From: Mesorhizobium ciceri biovar biserrulae WSM1271
Lineage (GTDB): Bacteria > Pseudomonadota > Alphaproteobacteria > Rhizobiales > Rhizobiaceae
Assembly: GCF_000185905.1 (NCBI RefSeq)
Contig: NC_014923.1
Span: 2,131,501 to 2,195,500, forward strand
Length of the DNA stretch: 64,000 nucleotides
Direction: 5' to 3'
Below are positions 55,457-64,000 of the stretch, piece by piece. The translations under genes were made by a program, and so were the position numbers. How positions within the stretch are numbered: the stretch's first letter is position 1; each line of letters begins with the position of its first letter. Below the pieces are notes generated by a model. The model did no database searches and was not told where the DNA came from. It saw nothing but the letters and a program-made list of their open reading frames with translations.

Positions 55457-56218
55457 TTATTTCGGCGCCATGCGAATGGCGCCGTCGAGGCGAATGGTCT
55501 CGCCGTTCAGCATCTGGTTCTCGATGATGTGCAGGGCGAGAGCGGCATATTCGGACGGTTCGCCCAGGCGCGACGGGAAGGGCACGGCGGCGCCCAGTGA
55601 ATCCTGCACCTCTTGCGGCATGCCGGCCATCATCGGCGTCTTGAAGATGCCGGGAGCGATGGTGCAGACGCGGATGCCGGAACGGGCAAGGTCGCGCGCC
55701 ACCGGCAGCGTCATGCCGACGACGCCGCCCTTGGACGCCGCATAGGCGGCCTGGCCGATCTGGCCATCATAGGCGGCAACCGAAGCGGTGTTGACAATGA
55801 CGCCGCGCTCGCCGCCCGGCAGCGGCTCGAGCTTCGACGCGCGTTCGGCGACGAGGCGGATCATGTTGAACGTGCCGATCAGATTGACCTCGATCACCTT
55901 GCGGTACTGATCAAGCGGATGGGGACCATCCTTGCCGATCGTCTTCACGCCGATGGCGATGCCGGCGCAATTGATCAGGATACGCGGCTCGCCAAGCTTG
56001 GCGGCGACGTCGGCGAGGGCAGCAGTCCCACTGTCGGCGCTGCTGACGTCGCATTGGACGGCAATACCGCCGATCTCGGCCGCGACCTTGGCCGCGCGGT
56101 CAATACCGACATCGAAGATGGCGACGCGGGCTCCCTTGGTGGCCAGCGCGCGCGCCGTTGCCTCGCCAAGGCCGGAGCCGCCGCCGGTGACGATCGCGAT
56201 CTGGCCGTTCGGGTTCAT
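55457..56218 (-). CDS. SDR, type II 3-hydroxyacyl-CoA dehydrogenase-like
   Basis: 253-residue NAD-dependent [50 protein letters not shown] (catalytic Ser, Tyr, Lys) and the HSD17B10-like ending [21 protein letters not shown]. The family oxidises 3-hydroxyacyl-CoA including 2-methyl-3-hydroxybutyryl-CoA. Coupled to the CoA-transferase/racemase gene downstream. Confidence 0.9.
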   Translation of the reverse strand: MNPNGQIAIVTGGGSGLGEATARALATKGARVAIFDVGIDRAAKVAAEIGGIAVQCDVSSADSGTAALADVAAKLGEPRILINCAGIAIGVKTIGKDGPHPLDQYRKVIEVNLIGTFNMIRLVAERASKLEPLPGGERGVIVNTASVAAYDGQIGQAAYAASKGGVVGMTLPVARDLARSGIRVCTIAPGIFKTPMMAGMPQEVQDSLGAAVPFPSRLGEPSEYAALALHIIENQMLNGETIRLDGAIRMAPK

Positions 56219-56278
56219 GACGTCATCCTTTGATCTCAGGAGCAGTGGACGGATCAGGCGCCAGATCGATGGGAAAGG

Positions 56279-56815
56279 TCAAGCCATCGCCGCGGTAGGA
56301 TCGGTCACCCTGGCCTGATCGGCGTGGCAGACCTCGCCCAAGAGCCTGGCGACCGCGCCCGGCGCGATCTCGTGCGACAGCAGCCGGTCGAGGTCGACGG
56401 GGCGCGGCATCGAAATCTGGCCGCGCGGAATCCGCTTGAAACCGAGCGGCCCGTAATAGGGCTCGTCACCGACCAGCATGACGGCAGGTGCGCCGGCCCG
56501 GGCAGCGGCCTCGAGCGCGATCGCCACCAGCCGGCGGCCGATGCCGAGATTCTTGAAGGCCGGCCGCACGGCGAGCGGCCCGAGCATCAATGCGCGGCCG
56601 GCACCGGCGGCGATGCGGGTCATGCGCACCGAGGCGACGACGATGTCGCCATTGACGGCGACAAAGGACAGCGAGCGCTCGTGCCCTCCGGCCTCACGAA
56701 TCTTGTAGGCGGCCAGCACAAAGCGGCCGGGCCCGAAGGCTTCGTCGTTGATGGCTTCGATCTCGGGGTCGTGCGCCGGGGTTTCCGGCAGGTATTTCAC
56801 GTCGGCAAGGCTCAT
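56279..56815 (-). CDS. GNAT-family N-acetyltransferase
   Basis: About 178 residues with the acetyl-CoA loop region LGPLAVRPAFKNLGIGRRLVAIALEAA and VMLVGDEPYYGPLGFKRI, the YhbS-like pattern of the family. ATG 56815 (MSLADVKYLPETPAHD) chosen; a TTG seven codons upstream is possible. Substrate unknown. Confidence 0.88.
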   Translation of the reverse strand: MSLADVKYLPETPAHDPEIEAINDEAFGPGRFVLAAYKIREAGGHERSLSFVAVNGDIVVASVRMTRIAAGAGRALMLGPLAVRPAFKNLGIGRRLVAIALEAAARAGAPAVMLVGDEPYYGPLGFKRIPRGQISMPRPVDLDRLLSHEIAPGAVARLLGEVCHADQARVTDPTAAMA

Positions 56816-57089
56816 GGTCTTTGCGGTCCGGTACAAGGAGGAAAGGTTGCTGCAAACGGCAGCATTCGCCAGTCAGCGCTTCATCAAGCGCGGGCGCCCT
56901 TTCGTCGTCGGTCAAACCGGATCAAAGCAAAGTCGAACATGCGGATTGTCCGCTAGCACCAATTTCCCGCCGCTGCAATCGGCCGTTTCTGTCCGTCATT
57001 TCTGCCAAGTGACGGTCTGTTCAGCACCTGACGTCTTCGACAGGGCAGCCTTGCGCCTACATCAACCAACAGGACGCAAGGAGATTCGC

Positions 57090-58082
57090 ATGGGATTGCT
57101 GGTCGAAGGAAGATGGCAGGACCGCTGGTACGATACGGCGGACAATGGTGGCAGGTTCGTGCGGGCGCAGTCGCAATGGCGCGACTGGATCACCGTTGAC
57201 GGGGCGCCTGCCGAAGGCCGGACGCGCGGTTTCAAGGCCGAGCCCGGCCGCTATCACCTCTATGTCTCGCTTGCCTGTCCGTGGGCCCACCGGACGTTGA
57301 TCTTTCGCGCGCTGAAGAAGCTGGAGGGCATCATATCGGTGTCCGTGGTGCATCATTTCATGGGCGCCAACGGCTGGACGTTCGTAGCTGAGGACGGCGC
57401 CACGGGCGACACGCTCTACGGCCTCGACTTCCTGCACCAGATCTATGCCAAGGCCGATCCCGCCTATTCGGGCAGGGTGACTGTGCCGGTGCTGTGGGAC
57501 AAAAAGGAGCAGACCATCGTCTCCAACGAGTCTTCCGAAATCATCCGCATGCTGAATTCAGCCTTCGATGAATGGGGCGACGCCAGCTTCGATTTCTATC
57601 CGAAGGCGTTGCGCGGCGAGATCGACCGCATCAATGCGCTGGTCTATCCCGCCATCAACAACGGCGTCTATCGCGCCGGCTTCGCCACCACGCAACGCGC
57701 CTATGAAGAGGCTTTCGGCGAGCTGTTTTCGGCGCTGGATACGTTGGAGGAGCGGCTGGCAAAACAGCGCTATCTCGTCGGTGGTCGTATCACCGAGGCC
57801 GACTGGCGGCTGTTCACCACGCTGGTGCGCTTCGATCCGGTTTATGTCGGCCATTTCAAATGCAATCTGCGCCGCATCGCCGACTACCCGAACCTGTCCA
57901 ACTATCTGCGCGATCTCTATCAGGTCCCTGGCGTGGCCGGGACGGTGAACATGCATCACATCAAGGCGCATTATTACGGCAGCCACCAGACGATCAATCC
58001 CACGCGGATCGTGCCTGTCGGACCGGATCTCGATTATGCCGCACGGCATGACCGGGCGCGCTTCGAGAAAGCGGCGGCCTGA
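57090..58082 (+). CDS. Glutathionyl-hydroquinone reductase (Xi-class GST, YqjG/PcpF-like)
   Basis: 330-residue enzyme that removes glutathione from S-glutathionyl-hydroquinones. The catalytic Cys63 lies in the Xi signature YVSLACPWAHRTLIFR, followed by HHFMGANGWTF, LHQIYAKADPAYSGRVTVPVLWD and the helical domain with RYLVGGRITEADWRLFTTLVRFD and a VNMHHIKAHYYGSH segment. It starts after GGAGATTCG. A solo gene here. Confidence 0.94.
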   Translation: MGLLVEGRWQDRWYDTADNGGRFVRAQSQWRDWITVDGAPAEGRTRGFKAEPGRYHLYVSLACPWAHRTLIFRALKKLEGIISVSVVHHFMGANGWTFVAEDGATGDTLYGLDFLHQIYAKADPAYSGRVTVPVLWDKKEQTIVSNESSEIIRMLNSAFDEWGDASFDFYPKALRGEIDRINALVYPAINNGVYRAGFATTQRAYEEAFGELFSALDTLEERLAKQRYLVGGRITEADWRLFTTLVRFDPVYVGHFKCNLRRIADYPNLSNYLRDLYQVPGVAGTVNMHHIKAHYYGSHQTINPTRIVPVGPDLDYAARHDRARFEKAAA

Positions 58083-58083
58083 T

Positions 58084-58578
58084 CTACCAGTAGGGCGAGG
58101 GCTGCTCGCCGTCAAAAACCTCGGCGATCCGGCGCAGCGTCGCCGGCGTCGTGCCCTGCGGCAAGCGGTCGAGCGGGAAGAAGCCGGCTTCGGCGATCTC
58201 GTGGTCCGGCAGCTTCGGCGCCGTCTGGCTGAAATGCTCGAGCAGATAAAAGCCGACATGGTCGCGGTGGCTGGAGCGGCGGTTGAAATGCATCGATTTG
58301 AGCACCGGCGGGGCGGTCAGAGCGATGTTGCCTTCCTCGGCCAGTTCACGGGCCAGCGCCTCGTTCATCGTCTCGCCGACTTCGACGCCGCCGCCGGGAA
58401 GCTGCCAGCCCGGTACATAAGTATGGCGAATAAGGAAGACGGATCTGGACGCTGTGTCGTGGATCAGGCCGCGCACGCCAAGCGTCATCGGCCTCCGCAG
58501 CACGAAATAGAGATGGAACAGCCTGGCCCTCAACCCTGGCCAGCCGGTCTGGCGGAAGGCATCTTCAGGGCTCGTCAT
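58084..58578 (-). CDS. NUDIX hydrolase
   Basis: 164-residue protein with a complete Nudix box GGGVEVGETMNEALARELAEEGNI (read as its two parts, GGVEVGETMNEALA and RELAEEGNI; residues about 70-92). It acts on a nucleoside diphosphate linked to some group; the exact substrate is unknown. It converges with the glutathionyl-hydroquinone reductase gene with one base between stops. Confidence 0.92.
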   Translation of the reverse strand: MTSPEDAFRQTGWPGLRARLFHLYFVLRRPMTLGVRGLIHDTASRSVFLIRHTYVPGWQLPGGGVEVGETMNEALARELAEEGNIALTAPPVLKSMHFNRRSSHRDHVGFYLLEHFSQTAPKLPDHEIAEAGFFPLDRLPQGTTPATLRRIAEVFDGEQPSPYW

Positions 58579-58631
58579 TGATAGCGAAACCGTGGGTGGA
58601 AAGCCGCGCGCGGGTCGCCTATGAAGGTTGT

Positions 58632-59555
58632 ATGTTCAGGCTCGCGCATATTTCCGATGTCCATCTGGGGCCGCTCCCCGATGTATCCTATCGCGATCTC
58701 GCCTCCAAGCGCGTGCTCGGCTATGTCAACTGGCAGCGCAACCGCCGCCGCCATATGCATGATGCGGTCATTGACACGATCGTCGCCGACATCAAGGCGA
58801 ACACGCCTGATCACCTCGCCGTCACCGGCGACCTGGTCAATCTGGCGCTCGACGGCGAGATCGAGATGGCCAGGCACTGGCTGGAGACGCTGGGGCCGCC
58901 GCATGATGTTTCGGTCGTTCCGGGCAATCACGACGCCTATGTGCCGGGCGCCTTCGACAAGGTCTGTCGGTCCTGGGCGGCGTGGATGAGCGGCGACGGC
59001 GTCAACACGCCGGTCGACCGCAACGCCTTCCCCTATCTGCGTGTACGCGGCAATGTCGCGCTGATCGGCGTCTCGACGGCGCGCGCCACGGCACCCTTCA
59101 TGGCCAATGGGTTTTTCATGGAAGGCCAGGGGGATAGGCTCGGCAAAATCCTCCAGGACACTGCCGGACAGGGGCTGTTCCGCGTCATCATGATCCACCA
59201 TCCACCGGTGCGCGGCGCGGTCCCGCAGCACAAGCGGCTGTTCGGCATCGCCCGCTTCAACAAGATCATTCGCCGCCATGGCGCCGACCTTGTGCTGCAC
59301 GGCCATTCGCATCTGCCGTCGCTGTTCTTCATCGGCGGTCGAGGCGTCAGGATCCCGGCGGTCGGTGTCGCTGCCGCCGGCCAGGCGCCGGGTGGCAAGC
59401 ACCCGGCGGCGCAGTATAATCTGTTCGACATCGACGGTGAAAAGGGAAACTGGCGGATCCGGCTGACACGGCGCGGCCTGACCGGGCCGTCCATACCGCC
59501 ATCCGATCTGCAGACGGTGGAGCTTGGCGCCGAGGCCGCTATGGCCGCAAATTGA
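58632..59555 (+). CDS. Calcineurin-like metallophosphoesterase
   Basis: 307-residue binuclear-metal phosphoesterase: metal ligands in HISDVHLG, VTGDLVNL, VPGNHDAY, IMIHHPP and LHGHSHLP in the expected order. ATG 58632 gives the normal N-terminus (MFRLAHISDVHL). The target may be a cyclic nucleotide, nucleotide or phospholipid; unknown. Its end overlaps the convergent hypothetical gene by 17 bases. Confidence 0.9.
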   Translation: MFRLAHISDVHLGPLPDVSYRDLASKRVLGYVNWQRNRRRHMHDAVIDTIVADIKANTPDHLAVTGDLVNLALDGEIEMARHWLETLGPPHDVSVVPGNHDAYVPGAFDKVCRSWAAWMSGDGVNTPVDRNAFPYLRVRGNVALIGVSTARATAPFMANGFFMEGQGDRLGKILQDTAGQGLFRVIMIHHPPVRGAVPQHKRLFGIARFNKIIRRHGADLVLHGHSHLPSLFFIGGRGVRIPAVGVAAAGQAPGGKHPAAQYNLFDIDGEKGNWRIRLTRRGLTGPSIPPSDLQTVELGAEAAMAAN

Positions 59556-60156
59556 CAACCATGGCCACGATGCGGTCCCAGAACAGGACGACCGACACCA
59601 CAAGGCCGACCAGTGCGCCGGCAGCGACCAGGCCAAGCCCGGACAGAAGGGCCGACCAGCGTTTGCCGCGCTCCGTCGCGCGCAGCGGCGGTTCGGCTTC
59701 TGGCACATACGCACGTTTCAGGCCGGCGACGGCAGGTTCGACGCCGCCTTCCAGCATCCTCTGACGCTCGACGATGCGCTCGGCGACATAGCGCGTCACG
59801 GAATCGGCAACCGATTTCATCTCAGTGGATTCGGCAAGCACCACCCGGCCGATGCGGGTGTCCTTGAGGAAGCGATAGGTGCGGCGGTCGCGCCCCATGG
59901 CGACATGGCTGATGGCGTCGATCCACAGGCGCGGCTGCAAGCCCGACGAGACGACAAAGTCGAAATTGTCCATGTCGGCCGGAACATCGGCAAAAACCGG
60001 CGCCAGCTCGGCGGCAAGCAGATCGAGACGCATGCGATGCGCCTCGCGCATGTCGACGACGACATCGTCGCGGTCGGCGAAGGCATTTTTGACATCACGG
60101 ATGGCATCGGACAGTTTCTTCGACTGGTCGATGGTCTTCTCGCCTGCTTCCTTCAT
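59539..60156 (-). CDS. Conserved hypothetical membrane-anchored protein
   Basis: 205-residue protein with an acidic, helical N-terminal part (MKEAGEKTIDQSKKLSDAIRDV), a soluble middle (FVVSSGLQPRLWIDAISHVAMGRDRRTYRFLKDTRIG, a segment I associate with rhizobial hypothetical proteins) and one C-terminal transmembrane helix (GLGLVAAGALVGLVVSVVLF, residues about 172-191). Tail-anchored topology is likely. No function can be assigned. Confidence 0.78.
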   Translation of the reverse strand: MKEAGEKTIDQSKKLSDAIRDVKNAFADRDDVVVDMREAHRMRLDLLAAELAPVFADVPADMDNFDFVVSSGLQPRLWIDAISHVAMGRDRRTYRFLKDTRIGRVVLAESTEMKSVADSVTRYVAERIVERQRMLEGGVEPAVAGLKRAYVPEAEPPLRATERGKRWSALLSGLGLVAAGALVGLVVSVVLFWDRIVAMVVNLRP

Positions 60157-60269
60157 CGGCGTCTGCCTCGTGGGTTTGGTTAACACTGGGTTAACACAGC
60201 CGCCGGCAAAATGCACTGGCGAGATCGACGGCGTCGGGGTGCTCAGGAGGGTCGTCGTGCGCGAAAAGG

Positions 60270-61073
60270 TCAGCTGGCTGCTGCGGCGAATTTCTGGCGG
60301 TGCGGCCTGGCGCGGCGGCTGGTGTTGCGGCGAATGATCTCGGCAACGAGGTCGGGTGCTTCCTCGGCCAGCATATGGCCCGCCTCCAGCACGTGGTGCA
60401 CGTGAAAATGCGCCGACAGGTCATCCGCCTGGGTAAAGGGCAACACCGCATCGCTGGTTCCCCATGCCACCATTACCGGCATGTTCAGCCGATCGAGGCG
60501 ATCGTGCGGGATGACGCCTTGCCGATCGTCCACGGTCATGGCGGCCGCGATCCCGACCAGCTTTTCGAGTTGGCCGGGTCGCCTGCGCATTTCCCAAAGG
60601 ATGTCTACCGTATGTTCGAGCGGCAGGGCAGAAGGTCCCGACATCACGGAGAGGCAGGAGCGGATCTCGGACCGATCCGCGGCTTCGGCATAGCGGCGCA
60701 ACAGCGGTCCATTGATTTCGGGGCCAAGGCCGCCCGGCGCCAGAAGCGTCAGCGAGGCTATCTTTTCGGGCTCGGCCAGCGCCATCAGCGCCGCCACGGC
60801 ACCACCCATCGAGTGGCCCACGAGATGAACGCGCTTCAGCCGACGCTCCGAGAGGTCGGTCAGCACGGCCTTGGCCGCCACCCTGGCCGGACCGGCGGCG
60901 GGAAAGTCGAGCGACATCCCATGCCCAGGCAGATCATAGGCCAGCGTATGCGTGGAAGGCGTCAGGGCGGAAATCACCTCGCGCCATACATCGTGGCAGC
61001 CGCCGAAACCGTGCAGCAGGACGATGGCCTTCGAGCCAACACCCTCTTCGGCGGCAAAAAGTGATGCGGTCAT
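60270..61073 (-). CDS. Alpha/beta hydrolase
   Basis: 267-residue alpha/beta-fold hydrolase with oxyanion region VLLHGFGGCHDVW, nucleophile elbow LVGHSMGGAVAAL (Ser near 96), acid in AWGTSDAVLPF and His in VLEAGHMLAEEAP. Resembles acetoin-dehydrogenase E2-fused hydrolases and MhpC-type enzymes, but as a stand-alone gene its substrate is unknown. Confidence 0.9.
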   Translation of the reverse strand: MTASLFAAEEGVGSKAIVLLHGFGGCHDVWREVISALTPSTHTLAYDLPGHGMSLDFPAAGPARVAAKAVLTDLSERRLKRVHLVGHSMGGAVAALMALAEPEKIASLTLLAPGGLGPEINGPLLRRYAEAADRSEIRSCLSVMSGPSALPLEHTVDILWEMRRRPGQLEKLVGIAAAMTVDDRQGVIPHDRLDRLNMPVMVAWGTSDAVLPFTQADDLSAHFHVHHVLEAGHMLAEEAPDLVAEIIRRNTSRRARPHRQKFAAAAS

Positions 61074-61270
61074 GAAAGCTGATTTTTTGTTATTGCAGAA
61101 TGCGCGACACCAATCGTGGCTGAATTGCTCCTAGTCCGACATGATGACCAGTAAAATTTTCGCGATTTGTACGGTTGTGTACAGAACTTGGGGATCAACC
61201 GGCATTCGGCGATCGGAGCGCAGTAAATCCATCGGGACACGGCGCAGCCAGTCCGCGGACGTCGATGGTG

Positions 61271-63046
61271 TCAGCTCGGGCTGCCGAGCCCGGCAGCACG
61301 CAGTGCCTGAACCAGCCGGTCGGTCAGGTCGGCCGGATATTTCCGCTCGACGAAAGTCGCCCGCGGATCGGCGGCAAATTTGGGGAACTCGGTGGTCAAC
61401 TGTTTCAGCAGCGTGCTCACCAAATGATCCTGTCCGGCAGCCTTGGCGCCGATCAGCCGTGCCGCCAGATAGTGTGATTTCGTTGCCGTCGTTCTCAGTG
61501 CCATGCTGGCCGCGACTGCCTTGTTCGTGTCGCCGAGCATGAGCTCACCGACGAACAGCCCATAGTCCCACCATGTCGGGTGTCCGCTGAAGGTCTCCGC
61601 CGCATGATCGAGGATCGGCGTTCCCTCGGCGTAGCGTCCGGCGAAGATCAGCCCGTAGCCGTAAGCGGCGGCCATGCCGAGATCGTAGGGGTTGAGTTCA
61701 TAGGCCTTGCGCATCCAGCGGATTGATTCGTCCGTATTGCCGAGGCGCGAACTGACATAGCCGTAGGCGCGATGCGCATAAGGGCTGGTCGGACCCATCT
61801 GCACGCCGCGATGGGCAAACTCGACGGCTGTTTCAATCGTCGCGTTGGGAGGATAGGCGTAATGATCGGACACCGCCTCGAGATGCAGGGAAGCAAGTTC
61901 CGAATAGACGAGCGAGGACTTGGTTCCACCATTGGCCAGCTTTTCGAGGCAACGATAGGCCGCCTCATGGGTCCTGGCGTTCTGGTCGAGGTAATATTTG
62001 CCGTTGAGCAGCAGGCACTGCGTCAGACCGTTTGGCGTGCCGGTCTGCTCGATATAGTTGTAGATGGTGCCGGAGGCGGGGAGTGCCGAGCTCAGCATGT
62101 CGGCAATACGGTCTTCGACCGCCGCAGGTGCGCTGTCGGCAGGGGTGAGATTGCGCGATAGAAGCACCCGTCCGGACGCCATGCTTTGCAGTTCTATCGT
62201 GATATCGCCCGCGTCCGGTCCGGGCAGGATGTCGAATATGAAGCTCGCAGCGTCGTCGGCTGGATCGTTGACGGTGTCGCGGCCGATGAAGTCGATCGTA
62301 TCGAAGCCACTCAGGCCGGCGCGCAGCGATGCGGCGACACGGCTGGCGTCGGAGCCGTCAGCCTTGAGTCCGATATAGACTTGCGGCAGGGCGTCAGCCC
62401 TTGCCGACGATGTGATGCTTGCGGTTGCGCCAGCGGTCTCCGGCGTTGCCGAGATGTCGCCGCCTGCCAGCAAGGCAGTGCTGCCTTGGCGAAGGATCAG
62501 TACGCCCAGCATGGCGATGACCAGGGCGATCGCCATCCAGAAAAAGCGGAGATGGCGCGCCACCGAGGGGGCAGGCGAAGTCGGTACGGAAGTCAGAGAC
62601 ATCGCCTCCGGCGTGCCCGTGCCGGCTTCGTTTGACCGACCGGCGGATGCGGCGCCGTCCAGCCTGAGTTCGGGAACAGCCTCGGCAATATCCGGCAGGC
62701 GGATCGCATTCGATTCATAGGCAGGAACATAGCCGCCGCGCGGAATGGCGATGCGGACCGGTTCGGCAATTCCCTCATTGGCGAAATAGTGCTGCAGAAG
62801 CTCGCGCAGCCTGCCTGCCTGCACCCGCACCACGGCATCGGTGGACGGGTCGAAATCGCCGTCCTTGCCGAAAACATCCATGGCAATGGAAAAGCCCTTG
62901 AGCCTGTCGGCTTCGCCGGCCTGTTCACGTTCGACAAGATAACGTAGCAGCTTGCGCGCGCGTTCGGATCGGCCGAACGTTTGGCTGGCAAGCAGTCGCT
63001 CCAGTGTCTCGCGCACTGCGGGGGCGGCAGGCGTGGCATGCTGCAA
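61271..63046 (-). CDS. TPR-containing membrane protein with N-terminal regulator-like domain
   Basis: 591 residues. The N-terminal 110 residues (ERLLASQTFGRSERARKLLRYL, DAVVRVQAGRLRELLQHYFANEG, RIAIPRGGYVPAYE) form a conserved module found ahead of membrane helices and TPRs in many rhizobial signalling or cyclase-like proteins. One transmembrane helix lies at about 168-190 (FFWMAIALVIAMLGVLIL). The periplasmic part has a substrate-like beta region and then TPR-type helices (GVQMGPTSPYAHRAYGYVSSRLG, ESIRWMRKAYELNPYD). Function unknown; possibly a transmembrane sensor or regulator. Confidence 0.8.
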   Translation of the reverse strand: MQHATPAAPAVRETLERLLASQTFGRSERARKLLRYLVEREQAGEADRLKGFSIAMDVFGKDGDFDPSTDAVVRVQAGRLRELLQHYFANEGIAEPVRIAIPRGGYVPAYESNAIRLPDIAEAVPELRLDGAASAGRSNEAGTGTPEAMSLTSVPTSPAPSVARHLRFFWMAIALVIAMLGVLILRQGSTALLAGGDISATPETAGATASITSSARADALPQVYIGLKADGSDASRVAASLRAGLSGFDTIDFIGRDTVNDPADDAASFIFDILPGPDAGDITIELQSMASGRVLLSRNLTPADSAPAAVEDRIADMLSSALPASGTIYNYIEQTGTPNGLTQCLLLNGKYYLDQNARTHEAAYRCLEKLANGGTKSSLVYSELASLHLEAVSDHYAYPPNATIETAVEFAHRGVQMGPTSPYAHRAYGYVSSRLGNTDESIRWMRKAYELNPYDLGMAAAYGYGLIFAGRYAEGTPILDHAAETFSGHPTWWDYGLFVGELMLGDTNKAVAASMALRTTATKSHYLAARLIGAKAAGQDHLVSTLLKQLTTEFPKFAADPRATFVERKYPADLTDRLVQALRAAGLGSPS

Positions 63047-63230
63047 GTGTCGATCCTCTCGAAGTCGGCACAGGTTGAGGCGCGATCATATAGGTCCCGC
63101 ACCACCACACAAGTATACACCCCATTATGCGATCACGTACCCACCGGATAATTCCGCGGTGGTTAACGGCCCGAAAGGTCGGAACCGATCACCAGATTGG
63201 GACGGTTCCGATCTTTGTTGCCGTCGGGCG

Positions 63231-64000
63231 TCAGCCGGCTTTTTTGCCGACGATACGGTTGGCGGCGGACATCACTGCTTCCAGCGAGGCAGCGACGATG
63301 TTGGTGTTGATTCCGGCGCCGAACAGCTTGCCGCCGGGATATTCCATCTCGACATAGGAAATGGCCGACGCGTTCGAGCCGCGCTGCATCGAGTGCTCGG
63401 AATAGTCGAGCACCGACATCTCGACACCGAGATGACGTGACAGCGCATCGACGAAGCCGTCGATCGGGCCGGTGCCTGTGCCCGATATCGTCAGTTCCTT
63501 GCCGTTGTCGAGGATGACCGCCTCGACGACGCGCCGGCCCTTGATCTCGGCGCTGGGATAGGTGTGGTGATCGAGGAATTTCAGCCGCGCGCCGGGCTGG
63601 TCGACATAGGTCTCGAGAAAGCGCTCGTAGATGCGCCTGGCCGGCACTTCCTTGCCCTCGGCATCGGTGATCGCCTGGATTTCCTGGCTGAACTCGATCT
63701 GCAGGTTGCGCGGCAAATTGAGGCCGTAATCGGCCTGCAGCACATAGGCGATGCCGCCCTTGCCGGACTGCGAATTGATGCGGATGATGGCTTCGTAGCT
63801 GCGTCCGACATCGGCCGGGTCGATCGGCAGATAGGGCACTTCCCACAGGCTCGTATTGGCCTTCTTCAGCGCCTTCATGCCCTTGTTGATGGCATCCTGG
63901 TGCGAACCGGAAAAGGCGGTGTAGACGAGTTCGCCGACATAGGGGTGGCGCTCGGGGATCTTCAACTGGTTCGAATATTCATAGACGTCCTTCATCCGGT
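63231..64000 (-). CDS. leuA: 2-isopropylmalate synthase, C-terminal part (gene continues past right edge)
   Basis: The minus-strand frame is open to the window edge, so the N-terminal catalytic barrel with its start is outside. Visible are the end of the barrel/linker (HPYVGELVYTAFSGSHQDAI, with the SGSHQD motif of LeuA) and the C-terminal leucine-binding regulatory domain (ISGTGTGPIDGFVDALSRHLG, NTNIVAASLEAVMSAANRI). The length and the SLWEVPYLPIDPADVGR stretch fit the longer LeuA2-type (LeuA, about 560 residues). First committed step of leucine synthesis. Confidence 0.95.
   Translation of the reverse strand, partial: RMKDVYEYSNQLKIPERHPYVGELVYTAFSGSHQDAINKGMKALKKANTSLWEVPYLPIDPADVGRSYEAIIRINSQSGKGGIAYVLQADYGLNLPRNLQIEFSQEIQAITDAEGKEVPARRIYERFLETYVDQPGARLKFLDHHTYPSAEIKGRRVVEAVILDNGKELTISGTGTGPIDGFVDALSRHLGVEMSVLDYSEHSMQRGSNASAISYVEMEYPGGKLFGAGINTNIVAASLEAVMSAANRIVGKKAG

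Overview
The window looks like a chromosomal segment of a Mesorhizobium-type alphaproteobacterium (Hyphomicrobiales). It is GC-rich, and its vitamin B6 degradation genes match from memory the characterised Mesorhizobium loti enzymes almost residue for residue. It also carries the CtrA/SciP/ChpT cell-cycle proteins, an Omp2-like porin, and gene families typical of rhizobia. The species assignment is inference; no database search was run.

Layout. 1-4.6 kb: the end of a BMP-type ABC importer (two permeases) followed by three vitamin B6 catabolic genes (4-pyridoxolactonase, pyridoxamine-pyruvate transaminase, pyridoxal 4-dehydrogenase). 4.7-5.5 kb: a TauE/SafE-type permease. 5.6-13.9 kb, minus strand: a type I secretion locus made of a LuxR-type regulator with a degenerate receiver, a perfect 30-bp palindrome, a 1384-residue repeat protein, an ABC exporter and an HlyD adaptor. 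14.6-21.3 kb: a folate one-carbon/serine-cycle cassette (GcvT-like methyltransferase, MetF-like, PurU, serine-glyoxylate aminotransferase, hydroxypyruvate reductase, GlyA), then a porin and an AraC regulator.

24.3-41.9 kb: a catabolic island. It contains a deleted oxygenase pseudogene, a complete BMP-type ABC importer (plus strand), a second complete BMP-type importer (minus strand) with its GntR regulator, and, divergent from the regulator, an apparent NdmCDE-like N-demethylase. That system has two oxygenase subunits that keep the mononuclear iron site but lack any Rieske cluster, a reductase that carries its own N-terminal Rieske domain plus FMN/NADH and plant-type ferredoxin domains, and a GST-like subunit. 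Glutathione-dependent formaldehyde dehydrogenase and S-formylglutathione hydrolase follow, as expected if formaldehyde is released. Together with the folate cassette, the stretch from 14 to 42 kb reads as a methyl-group catabolism region: uptake of an N-methylated compound, oxidative demethylation, then formaldehyde and folate-bound C1 oxidation or assimilation into serine. The substrate is unknown; a methylated purine is the best guess.

42-50.6 kb: housekeeping and cell-cycle genes, namely tRNA-Met, a Gfo/Idh/MocA oxidoreductase, mnmA, sciP, a quinone oxidoreductase with divergent HxlR regulator, a FliJ-like protein, ctrA, a receiver protein, chpT and the DUF1134 gene eipA. CtrA-box-like sequences precede sciP, ctrA and eipA. 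50.7-64 kb: ordinary chromosomal genes (coiled-coil membrane protein, SpoU methyltransferase, ArsR, HugZ-like, CaiB-like, SDR, GNAT, glutathionyl-hydroquinone reductase, NUDIX, phosphoesterase, alpha/beta hydrolase, TPR regulator-like protein) ending inside leuA. A dispersed intergenic repeat occurs at least four times and in two cases supplies the stop codon of the neighbouring gene.
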